This document shows positions 56,613 to 64,000 of a DNA stretch of 64,000 nucleotides, one piece after another; within the stretch, counting starts at the first letter, position 1; every line of letters begins with the position of its first letter. The notes below the pieces were generated by a model. That model saw only the letters and a program-made list of their open reading frames with translations. It did no database searches and had not been told where the DNA came from. This stretch comes from Porodaedalea pini (taxonomy: Eukaryota > Basidiomycota > Agaricomycetes > Hymenochaetales > Hymenochaetaceae). The position numbers and the translations under genes are program-made. The stretch spans positions 62,001 through 126,000 of the forward strand of contig NBAY01000060.1 in the NCBI GenBank assembly GCA_002794775.1. Reading direction: 5' to 3'.

Positions 56613-58847
56613 ATGGACAACAAGATGTTGACCAGGGCTAAAGCTTCTCTCCACAAGACAAAGTCTCTCCGTTCCCTTGTCAATCCCAAGGACCCCACCA
56701 AGTGTGAGGAGTGTAAACAGGATCTCCCCTATCACAGTCGCCAGTGTGTTAGTGGGACCGCCAAGCTATGTGTCACTTGTGGTCGCGACAAGACCTACAA
56801 CCACGATGACAACGTATGCGTTCAAGTTCGAGCCAATCGTGACAAATGGTCTCCCGATGTCGAGGCGGACGAACATGCCGCTAAATTACGCAAACAAGGG
56901 GATCTCCCCCTACCCCTGATATCGAATCTCAGAACACTCTTAAGCGTTCGAACTCAGAGGACGAACACGCGGCTATCCCGCCCCCTGCCCGTATTGACGA
57001 AGACGCCATGGACGACGACCTGTATATACCGGACGAGCATCCTAGTCAGGCCCCGCAGGTCGACAACGTTATGGAAGATATCGATGAAATGTACAATCCG
57101 GACATCGCCGAGAGGATTAACAGAGGCTTCGCTGATCTCACTAAAGAGACCATCAACACTATTAGCACGCTTATCACCCAACCGACGTGGTCTGCTGACA
57201 AACCCTGGTTCGAAGATCCGAATCGTGCCGGGTCTATCCTCGCCAACATAGGATCCAATCTAGTCTCCTGGATCAACAAGTCGAACAGCTTGGACGACGA
57301 AACAAGCCTCAGTAACTCAGCTAACGAAAGCCTTGAGGCTTTCCACTCGACTTTCCGTATCCATTCCCCTTCATTTAAACATGTATTTGAAAACATTTAC
57401 ACTAACAGCCAAACCATCCGTGACCAGGAAATCACGGACACCATGCATTCAATGTCCCGATCCATCCAGCATCTCTCCGCGGTCGTCTCATCTATTTCGG
57501 AAAAAACCAATAATATCGAAAAACAGCTCTCTGACGTTCCGGTTTCCTCTGTTCGCCCGTCCGTGTCTACTAACATTATTCACAATAAACAACAGAAAAT
57601 CCTACCGGACCCCCTCGGGGCCCGCTTTACCCACGACCCTAGGTTCCCGCCGCCAGGCCCGATTGCTAAACAACGTGTCCCTGCTCCTAAGAACGGCAAA
57701 ACCGAGTATGCCACAGCTATCGCCAAGACCTGAGTTCCAGGCTCGGGCTTTCGCATGACCACTGAAGGTGTCATCATCGCTCCTGATGGCTATGCGCATT
57801 CAGAACATAACGCCCCTCGTGGTTCCCAAACCCAAGTATATTACCCACCCGTCGAGGCCGTTGGTAAAGATCAGGACGGGTTCACAACAGTAACCTACGC
57901 TAGAGCTGCGCAAAAGAAACCCAAAACGATCCCTACCAAGGTCGTTCGTATAACTGAGCAGAACCCCGAAGGGGAAATCTCTACAGTCCCCATCAACCGG
58001 TCTAACGGATCGGTTAACACCCGCGTTCGTAACGTTCGCAGAATTTTCTTTTCTCTCCCGGGAGACCTGGCCGTCCGCCCGTCCCCCTTATCCGTTAAAA
58101 ACGCAGTGCGTGCGGGCCTAAAAGGCAATCCGTCTTTTAAACATTTGGTTATCTTGAACGTGGAATACACGTCCAATAGCAATCTATTAATCGCGTTCAC
58201 TAACATCCGCTCTGACTTCGATTCTCAGCACAGCGCACTCGTGTCCCAGCTCAACCGAATTATCAATATCTCTGGAGCTAAGGCGTTCACTCCGTCGCCT
58301 CAATTTAAAATGGTCATCCCCGGAGTCCCGGTATTCGACAAAGATACTAACCTCATTTATTCAGAAAAGGATCTCATTGACGAAATTTCTTCCCTACCAC
58401 AATTCGAAGGGCAGGAGTTCATGTTCCCACCTCGGTTCATGTCTTCCATCGAACGTCTTAATCAGCGCGACTTTTTGCAATGTTTCGGTCGTCCTCAAAG
58501 ACGACGCGCGCTTATGCTTTGATCACTTTTTCCTACACAATAACAGATCAGTCCCCGTATTCGGGGTTATCCGACGACTCGAAGAAATGAAGTCCCGCCC
58601 CACCACCAACCAGTGCGACAATTGTCATCGCCTGGGACACCCCGCAGCCAAATGCCGATCGATAGCTCGCTGCGCAATCTGCTCGGAACCACACCGCACG
58701 GCTGTCCACGTCGCCAAATGCGCCCCGTGCACAGCATCCAACAATCTTCAGTGCGAGCATTTCGCCCTGTGCATCAACTGCCAGGGCAACCACAGCGCCC
58801 GATCACCAGAGTGTCCAGCTCGCCGAAATTATCGTTCCCCCTTTTAA
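56613..58847 (+). pseudogene. LINE ORF1 (gag-like), frameshifted
   Basis: The nucleic-acid-binding protein of a non-LTR retrotransposon. The N-terminus has paired Cys/His motifs (CEECKQDLPYHSRQC, CVTCGRDKTYNHDDNVC). The central part is helical and Ser-rich, and the C-terminus carries three zinc knuckles (CDNCHRLGHPAAKC, CAICSEPHRTAVHVAKC, CINCQGNHSARSPEC). The text shifts frame once in the C-run near 56910-56925, meets an in-frame TGA at 57731-57733 and shifts again near 58470-58490, so a single product cannot be made without recoding. The last frame ends TAA at 58845-58847, six bases before the ORF2 ATG. The shifts could be mutations, sequencing errors in homopolymers or, less likely, programmed. 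Confidence 0.82.
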
Positions 58848-58852
58848 TCTTC

Positions 58853-61800
58853 ATGACTGACACGATCTCTGTTTTTTCCTTAAACCTTCGCAATTCCGAA
58901 CCTGCTTTCGACTATTTATTACGTGCCTTTTCCACCACGCACGCCGCCCCAGACGTCATCTGTTTTCAAGAGATCCCAACGATCTACTCCATCATTCCTT
59001 CTAAAACCTCCTCGGCCGGCTCCCGCGTTTTTAACATTCGTAACTATGCCCCTTACGTTGCTTTCCGCCCTTCTTCTCCGGACAAACCTAGGGTGTGCAC
59101 TCTTGTGCATCCTCGCATTGCCCATCGAGTTTCACTTTACGTCCCCATTCATTCTTCACCTAACATTGCGGTCGTTTCAATTTCACGGGGCGACTTATCC
59201 CCTCTATTACTTTGGAACATCTACAGTTCCCCTGCTTCGCATGAATTCGAGAACCCCTTTCCGCGTCTTGAATTCTCTTCTAACATTTTAACTGGCGACT
59301 TCAATCGCCATTCCGACATTTGGTCCTTTCCAGACCAATCCTCCCATTTTTCACAGAGTTCATCCCTCGTTGACTGGATCAACGAAAATGACCTAACAGT
59401 CTGTAACCCCCCCGAACAATTCACTTATTTCCATCGTTCTCTTGGTCATAAATCCATCATTGATCTCATTGTCGCCTCGAGCGACTTCGCCCCCACTCTT
59501 TTGCGCAACGCTTCTATTTCGGACCCGTCTTTGGACATTTCTTCGGACCATCGCCCTTTACGCTTTTCGTTCAACGTTAATATATTATCTTCAGAACCGC
59601 AACCTCCCCTTCGTTCTATTCGCGCTCGCGATCTGCCCAATTTTATTTCGGAATTCTGCGAATCACATTCATTTCCCTTTTCTGTAGCAGGAATTGACAC
59701 CCCGAAGGCGCTGGACGACCTTCTCTTTTTACTCAACACATCCATTTCCGAATTCGCCACCCTCTTTCTTCACAAACGAAAAGCCCGCTCGTACTTCGGC
59801 CCCAATAATTGGTGGTCCGAAGCGTGTTCTCGCCTTTACCGCGAATATTGTCGCAGCCCTAGCCCCGACTCGCAAACCCGCCTCGATGCTGAAATAGCCC
59901 GAGCCAAGAACGCTTTCTACGGCTCCTGCCTTCAACGATCAGACACACGATCGGTGTGGCATAACCAACATCTTGGCACAGCACGCCGTCGCACACCTAT
60001 CGGCGCACTCCGCATGCTGAACGGTATTTTCACTAGGACGGAAAACGATAAAGCTTCTCTCTTTCGAGACACTTTTTTCCCCGAGTTAACACGCTCAGAG
60101 GCGACCATACCTCTTCCCGCTCTAAGCGATATTCGCCCTATCGAAATGAAAGACATACACGCCGCATTTCAGGGCATCGACCACGAAACGAGTCCGGGCA
60201 ACAGCCACATATCCTACAAACATTTGGAGCTTCTAGTCGAGCATCAAGGGCAGTTTTTCGTGGACCTTTTTTCTTTGTGTTTAAAACTCGGTCATTTCCC
60301 GCTTTCTTTCAAAACCTCACTTGTCACCTTCATACCCAAACCCAAACGTTCCGACTTTACAGTTCCTCGGGCGTTTCGGCCAATTACCCTGGTTGATACC
60401 ATCGGTAAACTCTTTGAACGCGTTCTTTTTAACCTTCTTCAACCTTTCTTCGAACTTAACAACCTTCTTCCTGAATCTCAACATGGCTGCCGAAAGCACC
60501 GGTCCTCGCTCACCGCCTGCTACGAACTACTTTCAACCATTCTTAACCAACCCTTTATTCATGCTGGCGGTGATAGCTTTGCTTCACTATATCTCCGACA
60601 CCGTTACCCTATTACTTCCATTCTTACCGTTGACATTCAAGGTTTTTTCGATAACATTTCACATAATCTCTTACTTTCCAAACTTATCCGTTCTAACGTT
60701 CACCCGAACATCATTCACATTTTATCTTCCTGGCTCCAAAATCGTCCAATTTCTTTCCATTTTAACAACTCCTTTTTTCCCCCTTTTATCAAACCCAACC
60801 GCGGTGTTCCTCAAGGATCCCCGTTGTCACCGCTCATTTCTATTTTCGCAGCGGCGGATGTCATCACCGCCTACAATACCCGCTTTGGTTCGCATCGCCC
60901 TTTGCTCGCTTACATGGACGATCATCTCCTTTATTCACGCTCATTCAGTCTTTCAACCAATTTAACCCGACTTCGTAACCAATTCCATTTTCTTTCACTC
61001 CAATTCGAATCTATTGGTCTGTCCATTGACCCTGACTCAATCGAACTTCTTCATATCATCCCTCATCATCGGATAGCTACACATGTTTTTCGTTCCTTTT
61101 TAACCAATTCCCCCTCTTCTTCCCAAGCCGTTCTGTCTCTACATAACAATCGCGTCATTACCCCTTCTCAACACCTCACTTGGTTAGGTGTCATTTTCTC
61201 CTATGACCTGTCACCCAGACTCCATTTCGAATCTCGGACCAACAAAGCCATTTCGACTCTTCACCAGCGCCAGTTCCTTTTTAACCGGCGCAATGGCGCG
61301 TATTTTCAATATGCCCGTCTTCTTTATTTTGGTTTAATTCGTTCGGTCGCCATTTATGGCGCTGTCCTTTTCCCCGATTCTCCGTTTATCTCTTCTATTC
61401 TTCAAAAAACGCAACACCGTTTTCTCCATGCCATTTTTCAACACACTATCACGCCGGCTGTGGCTGAATCCTTTTTATCGTGCCCACCTCTTCCTCTATT
61501 CATTCGTTCACTTTCACAACGATTTCTCCTGTCTTATTTTTCTCATTCCAAACTCAACCCCACTCCTAACCAATATTTATTTTCGTCTATTCTTCCTGGT
61601 ATTCAAATTCCGAAAGAAACGTTGTTCCGATCATTTACCCCGATTCATTCACGGCTTATTATGACACCCATTCCTACACTAGAACAACGGCCCCAAGCTA
61701 TCCGCTCTTTCAACGCTTTCCTTTTACATCCTCCCCCGTATCAATATTTCATCTTCACTGATGGCTCTATCATTCCAGATGCCGACGGACACCACAATGG

Positions 61801-62680
61801 TGGCCACGGTTTCACTATCATGCACAATCAACAAGAACTCGCTGTCTTTTCCTCAGCAGCGCACTCTCGATCAAACATTCTGTTTGAAGAGCAGGAAGCG
61901 CTCATCGCAGCTATGCGTCGTATATCATCGCTCCTTGCGAAATGCTCCACACCAGTCCACATCCATATCGTCTCCGACTCTCTTAATTGCGTCCAGCTCA
62001 TCTTCTCAGATGACGCCCGCCATGCCGACTTTATCATCCTGTTCCGCCGACTATGCGGGATCTTTTTAGCCCTACATCACGATTCATCCCATATCACGAT
62101 TCAGTGGCTCCCTTCCCACCGGGGAGTTTTGGGCAATTCGAAAGCTGATAAACTGGCAAAGGACGCAGCATCCAAACCCCATCGCGAGACTATACCGGAC
62201 TCACTCCCTAATCTAATGGCGCAAGTACATCTCGACCTACTTCGAGATTGGAAAGCCAACATCATCAATTTGCGTGGACATCGCTCGATTATGGAGCCGT
62301 CGTCCTTTATCCTTCACCCAACCCGGTCATTGCACCGGTTCCTGAAGATTTCGCCTCGGAAGATGATACACCGCACTGTTCTTTCACGCGCGGCCAGCAT
62401 CATGCTGAACGCGCTCGATTTGCATGATCGAGACCTCAAACCACGTTGCCCGGATCCGTCGTGCATCACACATGATGTCCGTCATTGTCTTAATGTTTGC
62501 CCTTATTTCGCGCTCGTTCGAAACGGCCTTTTTCGTCATAGATCCCTACCATTATCCTTTTCGGAATGGTTCCGCCCCAATAACTTTCTTCTTCTTTTAA
62601 AATTCGCCTATTTTTCATTTCGTCGCCCACCGGACAGTATGCCAGTCTTATCTGATCTACCCCCTTCCTTTTACCTTTAG
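58853..62680 (+). CDS. LINE ORF2: endonuclease, reverse transcriptase, RNase H (1275 aa), intact
   Basis: The replication protein of a Tad/jockey-like non-LTR element; it nicks the target and primes reverse transcription there. From the ATG at 58853 (MTDTISVFSLNLRN) the frame is open for 1275 codons. APE endonuclease: CFQEIP (about residue 37), GDFNRHSDIW (about 150) and SSDHRPLRF (about 230). Reverse transcriptase: FIPKPKR and RPITLVDTIGKLFERV (about 495-520), VDIQGFFDNISHNLL (about 595), GVPQGSPLSP (about 650), AYMDDHLLYS (about 687) and LTWLGVIFS. RNase H: FTDGS (about 968), EEQEALIAAM (about 1012), VSDSLNC and WLPSHRGVLGNSKADKLA (about 1085). A Cys/His-rich end CPDPSCITHDVRHCLNVCP follows (about 1200). 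All catalytic residues looked for are present, suggesting recent mobility. Confidence 0.95.
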   Translation: MTDTISVFSLNLRNSEPAFDYLLRAFSTTHAAPDVICFQEIPTIYSIIPSKTSSAGSRVFNIRNYAPYVAFRPSSPDKPRVCTLVHPRIAHRVSLYVPIHSSPNIAVVSISRGDLSPLLLWNIYSSPASHEFENPFPRLEFSSNILTGDFNRHSDIWSFPDQSSHFSQSSSLVDWINENDLTVCNPPEQFTYFHRSLGHKSIIDLIVASSDFAPTLLRNASISDPSLDISSDHRPLRFSFNVNILSSEPQPPLRSIRARDLPNFISEFCESHSFPFSVAGIDTPKALDDLLFLLNTSISEFATLFLHKRKARSYFGPNNWWSEACSRLYREYCRSPSPDSQTRLDAEIARAKNAFYGSCLQRSDTRSVWHNQHLGTARRRTPIGALRMLNGIFTRTENDKASLFRDTFFPELTRSEATIPLPALSDIRPIEMKDIHAAFQGIDHETSPGNSHISYKHLELLVEHQGQFFVDLFSLCLKLGHFPLSFKTSLVTFIPKPKRSDFTVPRAFRPITLVDTIGKLFERVLFNLLQPFFELNNLLPESQHGCRKHRSSLTACYELLSTILNQPFIHAGGDSFASLYLRHRYPITSILTVDIQGFFDNISHNLLLSKLIRSNVHPNIIHILSSWLQNRPISFHFNNSFFPPFIKPNRGVPQGSPLSPLISIFAAADVITAYNTRFGSHRPLLAYMDDHLLYSRSFSLSTNLTRLRNQFHFLSLQFESIGLSIDPDSIELLHIIPHHRIATHVFRSFLTNSPSSSQAVLSLHNNRVITPSQHLTWLGVIFSYDLSPRLHFESRTNKAISTLHQRQFLFNRRNGAYFQYARLLYFGLIRSVAIYGAVLFPDSPFISSILQKTQHRFLHAIFQHTITPAVAESFLSCPPLPLFIRSLSQRFLLSYFSHSKLNPTPNQYLFSSILPGIQIPKETLFRSFTPIHSRLIMTPIPTLEQRPQAIRSFNAFLLHPPPYQYFIFTDGSIIPDADGHHNGGHGFTIMHNQQELAVFSSAAHSRSNILFEEQEALIAAMRRISSLLAKCSTPVHIHIVSDSLNCVQLIFSDDARHADFIILFRRLCGIFLALHHDSSHITIQWLPSHRGVLGNSKADKLAKDAASKPHRETIPDSLPNLMAQVHLDLLRDWKANIINLRGHRSIMEPSSFILHPTRSLHRFLKISPRKMIHRTVLSRAASIMLNALDLHDRDLKPRCPDPSCITHDVRHCLNVCPYFALVRNGLFRHRSLPLSFSEWFRPNNFLLLLKFAYFSFRRPPDSMPVLSDLPPSFYL

Positions 62681-62906
62681 TTACAACCCCATCATCTATA
62701 AGTTCTTACATCACCAAATCACGTCTACACACTATTCACGCTCTACGTAGTTTCCTTTAGTTTTGTTTTTGGTTCTCGCGCGGTTGGTAGTCTGTTATTA
62801 GTAGATAGCAGAGAGAGATATAAACGCCTGTTCACGTGTCGGACTCCTCTAAATTTACAGCCTTCCAATCTATTTTTGCAACGGGGCATCATGGTCACCA
62901 GCCCCC
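62681..62906 (+). other. LINE 3' region
   Basis: Follows the ORF2 stop. No poly-A tail, short terminal repeat or target duplication could be identified, so the element's 3' end is undefined. Contains GAGATATAAACGCC near 62815, possibly a TATA box of what follows. Confidence 0.45.
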
Positions 62907-63146
62907 ATGAGTTCGCCCTTCCCGAAGCAAGGAACATCGCCACGCCCTGTCATCAGTCCAGCACAAATCGTTATGACCAACGGAATCAATTCCACAACAC
63001 CCAAACTCAAACGCGGAAGATCGATATTCCACGAGCGTGTCTCCCAAATTACTCTTCAGAACAAATGGGCGGGGCGGGAGAAATCCCTAGGACAGTGGTT
63101 GACACGACTTCATCCGAATATCCGCCGACGCGGAAAGGTTTGCTGA
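62907..63146 (+). CDS. Small hypothetical basic protein (low confidence)
   Basis: A frame starting MSSPFPKQGTSPRPVISPAQ and continuing through KLKRGRSIFHERVSQITLQ and WAGREKSLGQWLTRLHP to RRRGKVC. The helical text reads like a real protein, but no family is recognised and the length is only 79 residues. The frame may splice out near RRGK (GTTTGC donor). It could be an exon of a host gene cut by the LINE, or part of the LINE 3' region. Confidence 0.35.
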   Translation: MSSPFPKQGTSPRPVISPAQIVMTNGINSTTPKLKRGRSIFHERVSQITLQNKWAGREKSLGQWLTRLHPNIRRRGKVC

Positions 63147-63326
63147 AAATATGGCATTGACACTTATTAGTATAGGCTGTAGTGACTCGGAGGAATGGAA
63201 TGGACATATGACAAGTGGCACCGCGCTCGGGGGCTGTTTTGTCGTGAAGGCATATAAGAAGGAGCACCTGGGTGTCGTGGCTGGCGCTGTGGTCTTTGAC
63301 TCCGTTTGTCGGTAAAATCTCAAAGG

Positions 63327-64000
63327 ATGGCATTCTCTGCATCTTACTGGCGCTCTGCTGTAAGTATTTTGCTCTCCGTGGCGTCCTTGGCGTACGCGAA
63401 GATCTTGTACGCGGGCGTGAACGAGGTTCGTCGTCCCTCTCTTTAGTGTGAAATGCGCCTTGAAAATCGATCGATACTCTCTACGTCTGACTTACGCACT
63501 TCATTTACAGTCCGGAGGGGAGTTCGGCGTCTTCTCTGCGAATGGGACGAAGGGTTTTGGCCTCCCCGGGCGGTTTGGCGTTGACTTCGCGTTCATCAAT
63601 ACGGTATGGAGAATTGAATTTCTCTTTTCCATTCTTCTACCTGACTACAGTTATTTACTTCTTTACTTCTGCAGACAACGGTCGACATCTTCATAGACCA
63701 GGAGAACATCAACTTCTTCCGTGTTACGTTCCTCATGGTGGGTATCGCACGATCTCTGAAAGCTTTTGAGCGTGTTCTCATGATGGTTTGAAGGAGCGTA
63801 TGTGCCCGGTCGAGACAGGTCTAGGGAGCACGTTCAACGAGACTGTCAGTCCTTTCTTCATCCCGCTTTCTTTCTTAAAAGAAAAAGAAAAGGAACTGAT
63901 AGACTTGGAAAAAGTATTTCAGCGAGTATGCAGATGCTGTTAATCATATCACGGGAAAGGGAGCATACGCGCTTTTGGACCCGCATAATTACATGCGATA
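63327..64000 (+). CDS. GH5 endo-beta-1,4-glucanase, 5' part (runs off window)
   Basis: A secreted cellulase of glycoside hydrolase family 5. The ATG at 63327 gives a signal peptide (MAFSASYWRS, then a hydrophobic core ILLSVASLAYA) with likely cleavage before KILYAGVNE. Exons 63327-63425, 63511-63603, 63675-63737, 63794-63844 and from 63915 join in frame and give SGGEFGVFS, then GLPGRFGVDFAFIN, then TVDIFIDQENINFFRVTFLMERMCP, GLGSTFNETYFSEYADAVNHIT and GKGAYALLDPHNYMR. These are the N-terminal beta strands of the TIM barrel seen in fungal GH5 endoglucanases; the catalytic Glu residues lie beyond the window. A TATA box (GGCATATAAGAAG, near 63248) lies about 75 bp upstream. Suggests a plant-cell-wall degrading lifestyle. 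Confidence 0.93.

Noticed and set aside
56910..57010. The ORF1 frame change as a normal intron
   Set aside because: No convincing GT-AG pair removes the frame change, and coding-like text continues straight through the C-run in the neighbouring frame.
58923..60965. Overlapping open frames within the LINE (both strands)
   Set aside because: All lie inside the well-supported ORF2 and show no domain; they are by-products of its composition.
62681..62906. A target duplication or poly-A tail of the LINE
   Set aside because: No matching short direct repeat around the element and no A-run after ORF2 could be found by eye.
1..64000. CRISPR arrays, rRNA operons, bacterial-type operators
   Set aside because: No regularly spaced repeats or rRNA-like conserved stretches were seen, and the sequence is clearly nuclear fungal DNA. 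tRNA genes were not systematically excluded.

Overview
The window looks like nuclear DNA of a mushroom-forming basidiomycete (Agaricomycetes). Genes are dense and cut by many 50-70 bp GT-AG introns. It carries three FunK1-type fungal kinases, a proline-rich type I metacaspase, a Zn2Cys6 regulator, a PTR2 peptide transporter, an MFS sugar transporter and a secreted GH5 endoglucanase. It also holds Ty3/gypsy and Ty1/copia LTR elements, a Tad/jockey-like LINE and fold-back DNA elements. No bacterial features, rRNA genes or CRISPR arrays were seen.

Layout. 1-4.9 kb is the 3' part of a decayed chromovirus (Ty3/gypsy) whose main frame is broken by six stops, all TGA. 5641-6084 is a solo LTR with a perfect 5-bp target duplication. 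6.6-14.1 kb is a wrecked gene zone: a relic resembling NAA15, then the 3' half of a PTR2 peptide-transporter gene. PTR2 is split by a complete 5.95-kb copia element (TSD ATGCA), which is itself split by an 849-bp fold-back element at a TA site. Joining the flanks restores the reading frame at both levels. 14.4-17.8 kb is an intact Zn2Cys6 factor. 18.3-20.35 kb is AT-rich with no gene, followed by a second copy of the same fold-back family with its loop reversed.

21-35 kb holds FunK1 kinases A and B in tandem (minus strand) and an intact metacaspase. A decayed metacaspase fragment next to kinase A shows that a kinase-metacaspase block was duplicated in tandem. A third fold-back family (31283-32080) sits in the flank of kinase B. 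Kinase C lies inverted at 49.6-52.9 kb. All three kinases keep intact 1032-1040 residue frames. They share about 310 bp of upstream DNA that is nearly identical (three differences between A and B by eye) and a 3' hairpin, although parts of their proteins differ much more.

35-48 kb and 53-56 kb hold ordinary host genes: a small Cys-rich protein, a Myb/SANT-like protein, a sugar transporter, an RNF216-like RBR ubiquitin ligase, an unknown basic nuclear-type protein divergent from it, a Ppn2-like phosphatase and eIF1A. 56.6-62.7 kb is a LINE with an intact 1275-residue ORF2 but a broken ORF1. The window ends inside a GH5 endoglucanase gene.

Best candidates for something undescribed are the kinase triplet, whose promoter and tail are homogenised while the coding parts are mosaic, together with its link to the metacaspase, and the two families of very long, near-perfect fold-back elements. 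All function calls rest on reading motifs by eye; no searches were run.
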